Source: Saprospiraceae bacterium (lineage in GTDB: Bacteria; Bacteroidota; Bacteroidia; Chitinophagales; Saprospiraceae). Taken from it: DNA of 41,939 nt. The stretch is from NCBI GenBank assembly GCA_029212405.1, contig JARGNR010000057.1, positions 1-41,939 of the forward strand, written 5' to 3'. The stretch's first letter is position 1. The number at the start of each line of letters is the position of its first letter. The notes below the pieces were generated by a model, which made no database searches, was not told where the DNA came from, and saw only the letters and a program-made list of their open reading frames with translations. Shown here in pieces: positions 23,858-33,700 of the stretch. The position numbers and the translations under genes are program-made.

Positions 23858-24721
23858 TTAAACAAACGGTTCGTGAATTCCAAGCACCTCTACCCTTCTT
23901 TCTTTCAAATAAAATTTATCTGAATTTGATAGCACATGGACGCGTAGATCCGTTAATGTAAGTGGAGTACTTTCTTCTAATAATTCGTGATTATTATGGG
24001 TGATGTGATGTCCGTCAAAAATGATGACCATGCCAGATCCTATCACTTTCATTTCATTGCCATTTTTAATAATCATGCCTGTATCCTCAGCTAAGCCAAT
24101 ACCCAATAATTCAGGATTGATTGCTACGGCTTCGGAAACTCTTCCAAATCTTCCTCTCATAATAAAGTGGGTATCAAACATCACATTGGGCAGAAACCCT
24201 AATCCATGATACATACGTACTGCTCCTTTAATAAAGGATTCTGCACTACTTCCTCCTGCTATCATTTTCTTTGACATTGCCATTGCACCAGCACTTGTTC
24301 CAGCTATTACAAAATTGCTGTCATTGAGGTATCTATTAGCTAATAAATCATGCATCAATGTGCCTTCTACTCTATCGGTAATCTTACTTTGATCTCCACC
24401 AGAAAACATCACACAATTGGCTTCCTGCACCAATTTTAAATTCTCAGGTAAATCCGCTTCTTCTTTATGACGTATATCTAAGATGACGACATTGTCACAG
24501 CCCAATTTATGAAACGCTGACAAATAATTATCTCCAACTTCTTTCGGAATACTCGATGCCGTAGGAATGACTACAAACAGTCCATCAGGTCCTCCACTTT
24601 CTTTCACCACATGGTATAAAATCCCTTCACTGATAAATTCCAAACTGTATTGTTCTGAAACCTCAATTCCCTTGTCTTCATTTCCCCCAATTGGGATAAG
24701 CGTTCCTTTAGGTGCTTTCAT
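23858..24721 (-). CDS. cphB: Cyanophycinase
   Basis: The 287-residue product matches CphB (peptidase family S51): GTLIPIGGNEDKG at the N-terminus, VIPTASSIP, VMFSGGDQ at 104-111, and the nucleophile elbow GTSAGAM with Ser143, then GLGFLPNVMFDTHFIMRGRFGR, which carries the conserved His and Arg, and GIGLAEDTG. It is a serine exopeptidase that releases beta-Asp-Arg dipeptides from cyanophycin. No signal peptide is present, so it acts on intracellular granules. It is divergent from cphA with 395 bases between, and convergent with iaaA. Confidence 0.94.
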   Translation of the reverse strand: MKAPKGTLIPIGGNEDKGIEVSEQYSLEFISEGILYHVVKESGGPDGLFVVIPTASSIPKEVGDNYLSAFHKLGCDNVVILDIRHKEEADLPENLKLVQEANCVMFSGGDQSKITDRVEGTLMHDLLANRYLNDSNFVIAGTSAGAMAMSKKMIAGGSSAESFIKGAVRMYHGLGFLPNVMFDTHFIMRGRFGRVSEAVAINPELLGIGLAEDTGMIIKNGNEMKVIGSGMVIIFDGHHITHNNHELLEESTPLTLTDLRVHVLSNSDKFYLKERRVEVLGIHEPFV

Positions 24722-25116
24722 AATATATACGTTATGTTCTTATTTTCATGGTGCAAAAGTACCTATTCCTTATTTATTATCAATATCAATGATATGTAAA
24801 TCTCCTATTTGTCAACATTCTATTATCAAAATACAAACAGGCAACTTTTAACACAATAATCGTCAAAATTGTTTATTTCCACTTTTTCCGAATAAATGAG
24901 TGAAAATTCAATTATTTGCCAAAATAAATAGATACTTTTCGAGTTGAACGTGAAACATTAAAGATCGCGAAATAATAGTAAGAGTGAAGTATCTATAGTT
25001 TGTACATGTAAACGAATTGGAAAAATTTGTGAATCAACACACCATTTTCTACCAATTCAATGATTTTCTATGCTTTTCTCCTTATGATTTCTGCTATCTT
25101 TTCAAAAAAAAGCTAA
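24722..25116. other. Intergenic region between divergent cphB and cphA
   Basis: These 395 AT-rich bases must hold the promoters of both cyanophycin genes. A TATAGTTTG sequence at about 25002 resembles a Bacteroidota -7 box for cphA but lacks a clear upstream partner. I see no operator-like inverted repeat or riboswitch. Confidence 0.4.
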
Positions 25117-27771
25117 ATGAAAATAAGATCTATCAATGCCATGAAAGGCCCTAATTACTGGTCTGTTCGAAGACACAAACTTATTGTCATGGTACTAGAC
25201 CTGGAAGAAATGGAAGAGTATCCTTCAAATAAAGTTGATGGTTTTTATGATAGACTAGTGGAGATGTTTCCGACAATGTATGAGCATAGATGTTCTGTAG
25301 GCACAGCAGGAGGATTCTTCCAGCGCGTCAAAGAAGGAACTTGGATGGGACACATCATCGAACATATCGCACTAGAATTACAGACTTTAGCTGGAATGGA
25401 CGTTGGATTCGGAAGAACGAGAGGCTATGGAGAAGAAGGTGTATACAATGTTGTGTTTGCTTATCTTGAAGAAAATGTAGGTCGCTATACTGCTAAGAAA
25501 TCGGTGGCTATTTGTGAAGCGTTGATCAAAGGAGAAGAATATGATCTCAGTGACGATATCCAAACGATGAGAGAAATGAGGGAAGAATCCAGACTAGGGC
25601 CAAGTACTGGGTCAATTGTTGCAGAAGCGGAAAGTCGAGGAATTCCATGGATACGGCTTAATAAGTATTCACTTTGTCAATTGGGTTACGGTGCCAACCA
25701 GAAAAGGATACAGGCCACTGTCACCAGTGAAACCAGTAATATCGGAGTTGAAATCGCTTGTGACAAAGAAGATACCAAATACTTGCTTGAGCAAGCTGAA
25801 GTACCAGTACCAAGAGGTGAAATAATCCGAAGAGAGCGAAGCTTGGAAGGGGCGTGTAATTATGTCGGTTATCCATTGGTAATCAAACCGATTAATGGCA
25901 ATCACGGTAGAGGAATAACCGTAAATATCAATTCTTATGAAGAAGCACTAGCCGCGTTTCACGAAGCCCAAAAAGTATCTCGGTCAGTTATTGTAGAGCG
26001 TTTTATAACGGGAGATGATTATCGGCTTCTGGTGATCAATAATGTACTGGTAGCAGGAGCAAAAAGAACTCCAGCACATGTTGTAGGCGATGGAAAACAC
26101 ACCATTCAAGAATTAGTAGATATTGTAAACAGTGATCCACGAAGAGGATATGGACATGAAAAAGTACTTACCGCTATAAAGATCAATGAATTAACTCAAA
26201 ATCTAATTAAAGCTGCTGGATATACTGTTGATTCTGTGCTTCCAAAAGATGAAGTGCTAATTTTAAAAGACACTGCCAATTTAAGTACAGGTGGTACAGC
26301 TGAAGATGTTACAGATATCATCCATCCAGCCAATGTCTTTATGGCAGAAAGAATATCTAAGATTATTGATCTGGATATTTGTGGTATAGATATCATGACT
26401 TCAGACATCAGCCAACCCATAGAAAATGTAGGCGGAGCTGTCTTAGAAGTAAATGCAGGCCCAGGTTTCCGGATGCACTTGGCCCCTACGACAGGATTGC
26501 CAAGGAATGTTGCTGAACCGGTGATCGACAAATTATTTCCTCCAGGTTCTACTTCTAGGATTCCGATCATCGCAGTAACGGGTACCAATGGAAAAACAAC
26601 CACTACCCGATTGATTGCACACATGGCAAAATTGAAAGGGTTTAAAGTAGGATATACGACATCAGATGGAGTCTATATTCAAAATAGATTATTGATGACA
26701 GGGGATTGTACGGGTCCAGTAAGTGCCGAATTTGTATTACGAGACCCCACCGTAAATTTTGCAGTACTGGAATGTGCGCGTGGTGGACTACTCCGAGCTG
26801 GTTTAGGGTTCAAAAATTGTGATATTGGGATTGTGACCAATGTAGCTGCAGATCATTTGGGGCTCAGAGGAATTCATACCGTTGAGCAATTAGCCAAGGT
26901 GAAAGGTGTAATTCCAGAAACAGTAGTTCCTGATGGTTATGCTATCCTTAATGCGGACGATGATTTAGTATATGATATGCGTAAGAAGGTAGACTGTAAT
27001 GTTGCCCTCTTTTCATTAGATGAGAACAACATTCACATCCGAGCAATGCAAAAAAGAGGTGGACTTTCTGCAGTTTATGAAAATGGATTTATTACTATCT
27101 GTAAAGGAGAATGGAAGATGAGAGTTATGAAAGCTGTCAGTGTTCCCTTAACTTATGGCGCTAAAGCTGTATTTATGATTCAGAACATTTTACCTGCAGT
27201 TTTAACTGCATATATCAAAGGGTTTTCTATTGACGACATACGAGTAGGCTTGGAGACATTTATGCCTTCTCCTTCTCAAACTCCTGGTCGACTTAATCTT
27301 TTTAAATTTAAAGAATTTAGAATTATCCTGGATTATGCGCACAACCCAGCAGGGATGAAAGCATTAAAGCAATTTACAGACAACCTAGAGGCAACTCACA
27401 AGGTGTGTATTATAGCGGGTATTGGGGACCGTAGAATTGAAGACAATAATGAAATTGGTGCAATAGCCGCTGAAATGGCAGATGAAATCATTATTCGTCA
27501 AGACAAACGACTTCGTGGAAAGACGGAAGAAGAGTTGATCAAAATGTTGGATGATGGAATCAAAGCAGCAGATCCAAATAAGAAGACTACTATCATTCCT
27601 TCAGAAAGAGATGCCATTCTTCACGCGGTAAAAACTGCGAAAAAAGGCTCATTAATCATTCTATGCAGTGATGTAGTCCCCGCAGCATTGGAATTAGTCA
27701 AAAAACTGAAAGAGGAAGAAGAGAAAGAGGTATATCAGTTTTCGAAAGAAGATATACCTAATATTGATTAA
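25117..27771 (+). CDS. cphA: Cyanophycin synthetase
   Basis: The 884-residue protein has normal CphA length and three parts: an N-terminal domain (about 1-160, with GTWMGHIIEHIALELQ), an ATP-grasp domain (about 210-470, with PLVIKPINGNHGRGI near 251-265, VERFITGDDYRLLVIN and VLEVNAGPGFRMHL), and a Mur-ligase-like domain with the P-loop GTNGKTTT at 489-496, LECARGGLLR and LDYAHNP. The ATP-grasp part adds Asp to the backbone and the Mur part adds Arg to the side chain. The product is the storage polymer multi-L-arginyl-poly-L-aspartate. The C-terminus is rich in Lys and Glu. Substrate choice (Arg alone or Arg/Lys) cannot be read from the sequence. Confidence 0.96.
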   Translation: MKIRSINAMKGPNYWSVRRHKLIVMVLDLEEMEEYPSNKVDGFYDRLVEMFPTMYEHRCSVGTAGGFFQRVKEGTWMGHIIEHIALELQTLAGMDVGFGRTRGYGEEGVYNVVFAYLEENVGRYTAKKSVAICEALIKGEEYDLSDDIQTMREMREESRLGPSTGSIVAEAESRGIPWIRLNKYSLCQLGYGANQKRIQATVTSETSNIGVEIACDKEDTKYLLEQAEVPVPRGEIIRRERSLEGACNYVGYPLVIKPINGNHGRGITVNINSYEEALAAFHEAQKVSRSVIVERFITGDDYRLLVINNVLVAGAKRTPAHVVGDGKHTIQELVDIVNSDPRRGYGHEKVLTAIKINELTQNLIKAAGYTVDSVLPKDEVLILKDTANLSTGGTAEDVTDIIHPANVFMAERISKIIDLDICGIDIMTSDISQPIENVGGAVLEVNAGPGFRMHLAPTTGLPRNVAEPVIDKLFPPGSTSRIPIIAVTGTNGKTTTTRLIAHMAKLKGFKVGYTTSDGVYIQNRLLMTGDCTGPVSAEFVLRDPTVNFAVLECARGGLLRAGLGFKNCDIGIVTNVAADHLGLRGIHTVEQLAKVKGVIPETVVPDGYAILNADDDLVYDMRKKVDCNVALFSLDENNIHIRAMQKRGGLSAVYENGFITICKGEWKMRVMKAVSVPLTYGAKAVFMIQNILPAVLTAYIKGFSIDDIRVGLETFMPSPSQTPGRLNLFKFKEFRIILDYAHNPAGMKALKQFTDNLEATHKVCIIAGIGDRRIEDNNEIGAIAAEMADEIIIRQDKRLRGKTEEELIKMLDDGIKAADPNKKTTIIPSERDAILHAVKTAKKGSLIILCSDVVPAALELVKKLKEEEEKEVYQFSKEDIPNID

Positions 27772-27866
27772 TGAAAGAGTCACTTTTGAGAATAATTGAT
27801 TTGTGTATTCAGAAGACACAACTCTTCAAACTATACGTAATTCAAGAAAAAACATCAAAACCTTAT

Positions 27867-27901
27867 GCCCATAGACAACATATGAAAAGCTATGGGCTTT
27901 T
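27867..27901 (+). terminator. Intrinsic terminator after cphA
   Basis: Arms GCCCATAG (27867-27874) and CTATGGGC (27890-27897) with a 15-base loop, followed by TTTT. It ends 12 bases before the channel gene, so that gene likely has its promoter within this region or relies on read-through. Confidence 0.75.
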
Positions 27902-27912
27902 AGTAGAGTAAA

Positions 27913-28725
27913 ATGAAAAACACCCCCAGATTAGAACGCCTTGTTGAGTCCATAGAGTTTTCGTATTTTATAATTACAATTATCATTATAAATGCTATTC
28001 TAGTAGGAGTTGAATTGACCAATACAGACCCGCTCATTTTCTATATACAGAAATCAATTCTTGTAATTTTCATTATAGAAATATTTCTACGTTGGTTTGG
28101 AAGAGTCTCTACTAAATCCTATATCAATGATTGGTGGAATTGGTTTGATATTACTATCGTACTTATCTCTCTCTTGCCCGCAGGAAACCCTGATAATGTA
28201 GGTATTTACACTGCATTCAGAGTATTAAGACTATTCCGAGTATTGCGCCTATTTAAGGTTTTTCCTAGTATGGGTCGAATGGCCTTCGTGTTGTTTCAAT
28301 CGCTCCGTTCCATAATTCAAGCCATATTTTTACTATTTATCTTCATGTATCTCTATGCCTTGGTCGGTGTAATAATGTTTAAAGATCACATCATCATTCA
28401 CAATATTAATCTTGAAGAAATAGACCCATTTGGAAATATTGGCGAAGCACTATTTTCCTTATTTAGAGTTTCTACTGGTGAAGATTGGACAGATTTAAGA
28501 TATGACTTGATGGAAGATGGCATCAACAACAGTATTGTAAACATTTACTTCGTCTCCTGGATGATATTGTCTGCATTCTTACTCCTCAACATTATTATCG
28601 GAGCCGTCGTTACGAATTATGAAAATGAATTCAATAAAGAAAGAGTCAATGAGATGGACCTTAAAATGGATGAAATATTACAAAAACTAGAAAGATTGGA
28701 ATCTAGGAATTCACCAGATGCCTAG
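27913..28725 (+). CDS. Single-domain voltage-gated cation channel (NavBac-like) with a GEDW filter
   Basis: The 270-residue protein has the six-helix plan of bacterial voltage-gated channels (PF00520): S1 at about 17-35, S2-S3 up to residue 92, an S4 with Arg/Lys at every third position (FRVLRLFRVLRLFKV, about 99-113), then S5, a pore loop and S6 (SAFLLLNIIIGAVV). The filter region is STGEDWTD at 187-194, where NavBac channels usually have TLESWS. Residues about 243-266 (MDLKMDEILQKLERLES) form a heptad pattern suited to a tetramerising coiled coil. It would form a homotetrameric Na+ or Ca2+ channel in the inner membrane. The ion cannot be assigned with confidence. Confidence 0.88.
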   Translation: MKNTPRLERLVESIEFSYFIITIIIINAILVGVELTNTDPLIFYIQKSILVIFIIEIFLRWFGRVSTKSYINDWWNWFDITIVLISLLPAGNPDNVGIYTAFRVLRLFRVLRLFKVFPSMGRMAFVLFQSLRSIIQAIFLLFIFMYLYALVGVIMFKDHIIIHNINLEEIDPFGNIGEALFSLFRVSTGEDWTDLRYDLMEDGINNSIVNIYFVSWMILSAFLLLNIIIGAVVTNYENEFNKERVNEMDLKMDEILQKLERLESRNSPDA

Positions 28726-29001
28726 TCGCTAAGAGTTTAAAATCTCTTTTCAAAATCTACTTGAAGTACCGTAAATATCAAAACGAGTTTGAGTTCGAAA
28801 AATGGAATTGATATTTGTTGTAATTCCGCACAGATCTATTCCCAATTATCTATTCGTATCTTTTAATAAACATTAGAATCTCAGAAAATTCTGAACACGA
28901 GTTAATTGATCTGGCTAAAATAAGTCATCGAGCACAATTATATAGTCTCTAATTCACACTATGAAAAAAGCAAAGTTACGAGCAAGCTTAAATTAATTTA
29001 C

Positions 29002-30432
29002 TTACTCCGGTGACCAAACGGAATAACTATGTGGAGGTGCTTGAATTTTGACCCATCCTCCACCTTGAGTAGTAGGATACCATCCAGAATGTCCCGTATA
29101 ATCCTTTATTTTTGTAGAATACCAATTGGTAGGAACCCATCTTTCCTTCCAATAATCAGAATCATTCAAATAAACTATCAACCCTGGATTACCATTCCAG
29201 CCATTTCTCCTTGCAATATATTCATCATTATCAGCATAAAGAATTGAAGTAGTTCCCGTGGCCTTGTTGTTATGAATCCACATCAAGTTATTTAGTCGTT
29301 CTTTATCTAGCCAAACTTCATAGTCTTTATAAAAGATAGTAGGATATCCTTCATGAGTTAAGATGTACGCATACGCCAGCATTTTCTCCCATATTTCATC
29401 GGTATCATGATTGGTGACAAAAGTTACCGCTTTAAACGGATTTCGCTTCCACATCATATCATCATTCAGTAATGAAAGGTTGTTGCCATCAAATGCATCG
29501 TTCATTTTATAGTAACACGCAAAATCAAATACGCTACTATTTGCATTGGTCGCCCACCAATCCAAGTAATTGACATCGGAGTCCCATAATTCACCCACAG
29601 AAAATCCTCCCACGGCATTATTCCATGAGTTGACCACTCCTGGTGAAAAGCCTTTAACATAATCAAACCGCCATCCGTCAAAACCCATTACGTTTTTATA
29701 ATATTTACCCACGCCATCGGACCGATTCCATAACCAATCCTGAACATTGGTGACATCGTGACAAAGGTCTGAGAAACCACCGAATATTCCTTCATCATTG
29801 CTGTGAATTGCATTGGCATGAAAGTCATCTTGATTCCGAAGAAATTTCCCTGAAGCTACTCCAGTAAAATCTGACCAAGTTGAATCATTTGTATACTGGT
29901 TATATTCCAGCGCACCCCCGCTGTTGTGATTCAAAACGATATCTGCGTACACTTTCATATTCTGTGCATGCACTTCAGTGATAAGAGCAGAAAGTTCTGA
30001 TCCAGAGCCAAATCGAGTCTCGGTACTACCACTTTGGGTGTAGTCGCCAAAATCAAAGTAATCATAAGGATCATACCCCATAGAAAACTCTCCATTTTGT
30101 GCTTTTGAGACAGGAGGCAACCAAATGGCTTCTATTCCTGCATTACCCCAATCCTCTATCTTAGTCTCCACCGTATTCCACCAAGTACCCCCAGCTGGAA
30201 CATCCCAATAAAATGCTTGCATCATTATACCTCCTCCCGGTCCTCCATTATAGGAACGGGTACCCAAGTGGTTCGCTCCCGAATCAAAAGGACGACCATC
30301 ATGAGAGGTCACTTCAATAATTTTCAAATTTTGTTGGGCATTTTCTTGTTCTTCATCTTTGACATCAGATGTGCATGAAGCAAACCAAAACAAACATATC
30401 ATACAAATAGATAGGAACCTTGAGCAACTCAT
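29002..30432 (-). CDS. Alpha-amylase lipoprotein, GH13 of archaeal (GH13_7) type
   Basis: The 476-residue protein starts at the ATG at 30430-30432; the frame runs six codons further to a TTG. A lipoprotein signal (CLFWFASC) precedes the GH13 barrel: MQAFYWDVPAGGTWW, IEAIWLPPVSKA, ADIVLNHNSGG, the nucleophile region GWRFDYVKGF, the acid/base in VGELWDS and VTNHDTDEIW. The C-terminal beta domain ends HSYSVWSPE. From memory, the order and wording of these motifs closely follow the Pyrococcus/Thermococcus alpha-amylases, and the Ca-Zn site residues are kept (DFHANAIHSN then DLCHD, giving the two His and the Cys). It hydrolyses alpha-1,4-glucans at the cell surface. It is not next to a SusCD pair. 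Confidence 0.92.
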   Translation of the reverse strand: MSCSRFLSICMICLFWFASCTSDVKDEEQENAQQNLKIIEVTSHDGRPFDSGANHLGTRSYNGGPGGGIMMQAFYWDVPAGGTWWNTVETKIEDWGNAGIEAIWLPPVSKAQNGEFSMGYDPYDYFDFGDYTQSGSTETRFGSGSELSALITEVHAQNMKVYADIVLNHNSGGALEYNQYTNDSTWSDFTGVASGKFLRNQDDFHANAIHSNDEGIFGGFSDLCHDVTNVQDWLWNRSDGVGKYYKNVMGFDGWRFDYVKGFSPGVVNSWNNAVGGFSVGELWDSDVNYLDWWATNANSSVFDFACYYKMNDAFDGNNLSLLNDDMMWKRNPFKAVTFVTNHDTDEIWEKMLAYAYILTHEGYPTIFYKDYEVWLDKERLNNLMWIHNNKATGTTSILYADNDEYIARRNGWNGNPGLIVYLNDSDYWKERWVPTNWYSTKIKDYTGHSGWYPTTQGGGWVKIQAPPHSYSVWSPE

Positions 30433-30782
30433 ATTTTTAATTTTATCCAATAAAAAAAATCAGTTTGCTACTTATTGACTTAACACCTTTAGTCATAAAC
30501 CAGCAACAATAATTCTAAGATATAAATATTAAACGAACTATAAAAATAGAGCCACCTCTCTTATCCAAATAAAATTTTAACCTAACCCCACTTTACAGCA
30601 CAAGTTACTATTCACGTGTTCAAAAAGAAGAAGATATTCAAAATAGCATCGCAGCTCACTTTCATTTTTATTCCTTTAACCTCATTTAACATGTTGAATA
30701 GTTTACAATTCATTCAAAAGGAAGGGAAAACCCTTAGTTCTATCGTTTTTATTGAAGTATTTTTACAAAAAGATCATTTCCC
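30433..30782. other. Intergenic region between divergent amylase and protease genes
   Basis: About 350 AT-rich bases that must hold both promoters. A plus-strand frame at 30616-30825 starts with a hydrophobic stretch but runs into the protease gene in another frame and has no independent support. No hairpin or RNA gene was seen. Confidence 0.45.
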
Positions 30783-33700
30783 ATGGTGTGTGCATTTTAT
30801 AAAAGATTCCTCGTTGTTTTTTTAATCGTTTTATCGACAATTCCTGAAGGCTTCACTCAGAATATATTCACGAAAATTGATCCTGGTGTTGTCATTCAAA
30901 ATGTAGCAGATAAAATAGTAGCTGAATCCGAACACTATGCATTGGACTCGGACTTACTCTTCAGAACATTAAATCAAACAGGTACTATAAATCTGAATAT
31001 TCCTGTTGATCATCAAATTAAAGCGCTACAACTACAAAAGGTAAATATTCTCAGTCCTGATTACAAATTGTTTACCGGATCTGGAAAAGAATTTGACACG
31101 GCAAAGAACTATTCATTTTATCATGGATCTGTGTTAGATGAACCCAACTCGAAAGTTAGCATGGTCTATTATAACAATCAATTGGCGTTGAGCATTTTTG
31201 ACAAAGACGGCAATTTTGAAGTGAATAAAGAAGGTGACTTTTATGCGGGATACTATAATCACAATCGAATAGAGCCCATTGAAAAAGATTGGGCCTGTGA
31301 AGTGATTGATGAATCCAATTTAAAGTCAGGTTCTGAATTTCCAGAATCAAGATCAAGCTCAACTCCAGAATGTGTGACTGTATTCTTAGAATTGGACCAT
31401 AATATGTACAATAAAAAGGGAGCGAATATTGCCAACGCGGAGGCTTGGGCAATGACAATTTTCGCACAAGTTGCCATCTTATTTATAGAGCACGATGTCC
31501 CTATGGTTATTTCTGGCATCCAAGTATGGGATACCGTTGACCCTTATATATCGGCTACCAATACATCTGGAGCACTCAATTTATTTAGAAATGCAGTGCA
31601 TAATAATCCGAATTTTAATGGTCGTTTGGCACATTTATTATCTGGCAGGAGTCTTGGAGGAGGAATTGCATATCTTAATTCTCTCTGTAGCTCCTCTACC
31701 AATGTTGCTGTAAGTGCAAATTTGAGCGGCGGAAGTGTAACCTACCCCACTTATTCCTGGAATGTAATGGTAATTACGCATGAGTTGGGACACAATATGG
31801 GTTCTCCCCATACACAATCTTGCTCCTGGAATGGAAACAATACCGCCATTGACGGGTGTGGCAATATTGAAGGCAGTTGTGCAGACCCTGGCAATCCACC
31901 AAATAATGTCGGTGGAACCATTATGTCTTATTGTCACCTTACTTCAGCGGGCATAAATTTCAATAACGGTTTTGGGCCTCAACCTGGTGGACTGATCTAT
32001 GAAAGATATTCCAACGCTTCATGTGAAACTGGTGAAAATTGTTCGTATGTCACTCCTTTTAATGATGTGTGCAATAGAGCAAAAGAGCTCCCTATACTCA
32101 ACTACTGCGTCAAAGGATACTTTCAAAACTATGAAGTGACCGCTTCAGGAGATGGAGGTTCGATGAGTTGTGGCAATACAGGTGCAGAAGAAGACATTTG
32201 GTATTCATTTGATTTCATTGATGTAGATAGCATTTATCTAAAAATAGAAGCAACTGATATTATCTCAGATTTGGTCGTTGAAGTTTATTCAGGTGATTGT
32301 AACAGTTTGACATCCATCGACTGTGGCTTCACTCAAAACGGAGATCCACTTACACTACTATTTGATGATCCTTCCTTGATCAATGAAACCTTATATATCC
32401 GGATTGTAGAAGACGGTTCAGATGAAGAAGGAGAATTTTCTATTTGTTTGTACTCAGAAGAATTGCCTTGTCAAGAGCAATTGGATACCCTTCTCAATAT
32501 CTATGAAGATCTAGATGGAGAAATGTGGACCAACAAAAATGGATGGACAGAAGGATGGAATTCTGGCTCCTGCGATTATTGCAATTGGTATGGAGTCCAA
32601 TGCAACTATCTTGGTGAAATTATTGAAATCAACTTAGAAAACAATAATCTTCAAGGTAGTATTCCTATTGACCTCACCGCTTTATCCAACCTGCAACGAT
32701 TGAAGTTAAATAATAATGGACTTACTGACACCATACCAAATTATTGGGACTCCCTGGATCAATTATTCCTACTTGATTTGAGACAAAATGCGCTTACTGG
32801 AGCCATCCCTTTTTCCTATACAACAATGACAAAGATCAATACCATTCACTTGGATAATAATTCGCTGAGTCAAGAGATTCCGATTGGTTTGGGGTATAAT
32901 TCTTCGCTTCGGACATTTACAGCATCAAATAATATGTTGGAAGGATGTTTTTCTAATGGAGTAAGTAGTTTTTGCTACAAGGATTCGATTAATCTAAGCA
33001 ACAACCCAGATTTACCGTATGGTGGTGATGTTACCCTACTTTGTGAAGAAGGTTGGGGAACAGATTGGGATTTAGATGGTTTTTGTAATGAGGTTGAAGA
33101 TTGTGATGATTTTGACGCGAATATAAATCCCGATGCAGATGAAGTCTTATGTGATGCAAAAGATAACAATTGTGATGGAGTGATTGATGAGGGTTCTGAT
33201 TTTGGACCCAACATTTGGATTGGGCCGGACACCTTGGGCATATTTGATGATTCTACCAATTGGAGCCTGGGGCATATTCCTTTAATCTGTGAGAATATTG
33301 AAATTGGATTAAATGGAGACACGATCAACTTAGTTTTGTTGGGTAATGATCAAGGTGGTGGGGGCACTGGACAAGGCGGGGAAGGGGGTTTTGGGACCTT
33401 AAGTGTTCGTAACTTAACGATTGGCACAAATACTACTTTGTTTTTAGGAGAAACGTATGGTTTGTCGATTCTAGGAAATGGTGTATTGGTCAATAATGGA
33501 GTTTTTAATGTAGAAGGGTATATTAATATTAATGATCAGAATAACACCTCAAATACAGCATTTACTAACAATGGGACCTTCAATGTGATCAATTATGGGG
33601 GGCTATCTATTCAGGAAATAGGAGAATTTGGTCTCCACAATACCTCTACAGGTAGCATGAATATGGAAGGGTATTCTAATATTGACGCCTACAATAGTGA

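Noticed and set aside
26196-26624. Minus-strand frame of 142 codons inside cphA
   Set aside because: It is a shadow of the highly conserved ATP-grasp/Mur region of cphA and has no independent features.
29002-30432. Alpha-amylase as part of the SusCD locus
   Set aside because: It is 7 kb away, on the opposite strand, with the cyanophycin genes and a channel between; the GH16 remnant is the better partner.
30616-30825. Small plus-strand ORF before the metalloprotease
   Set aside because: It runs into the protease gene in a different frame and has no domain or context support.
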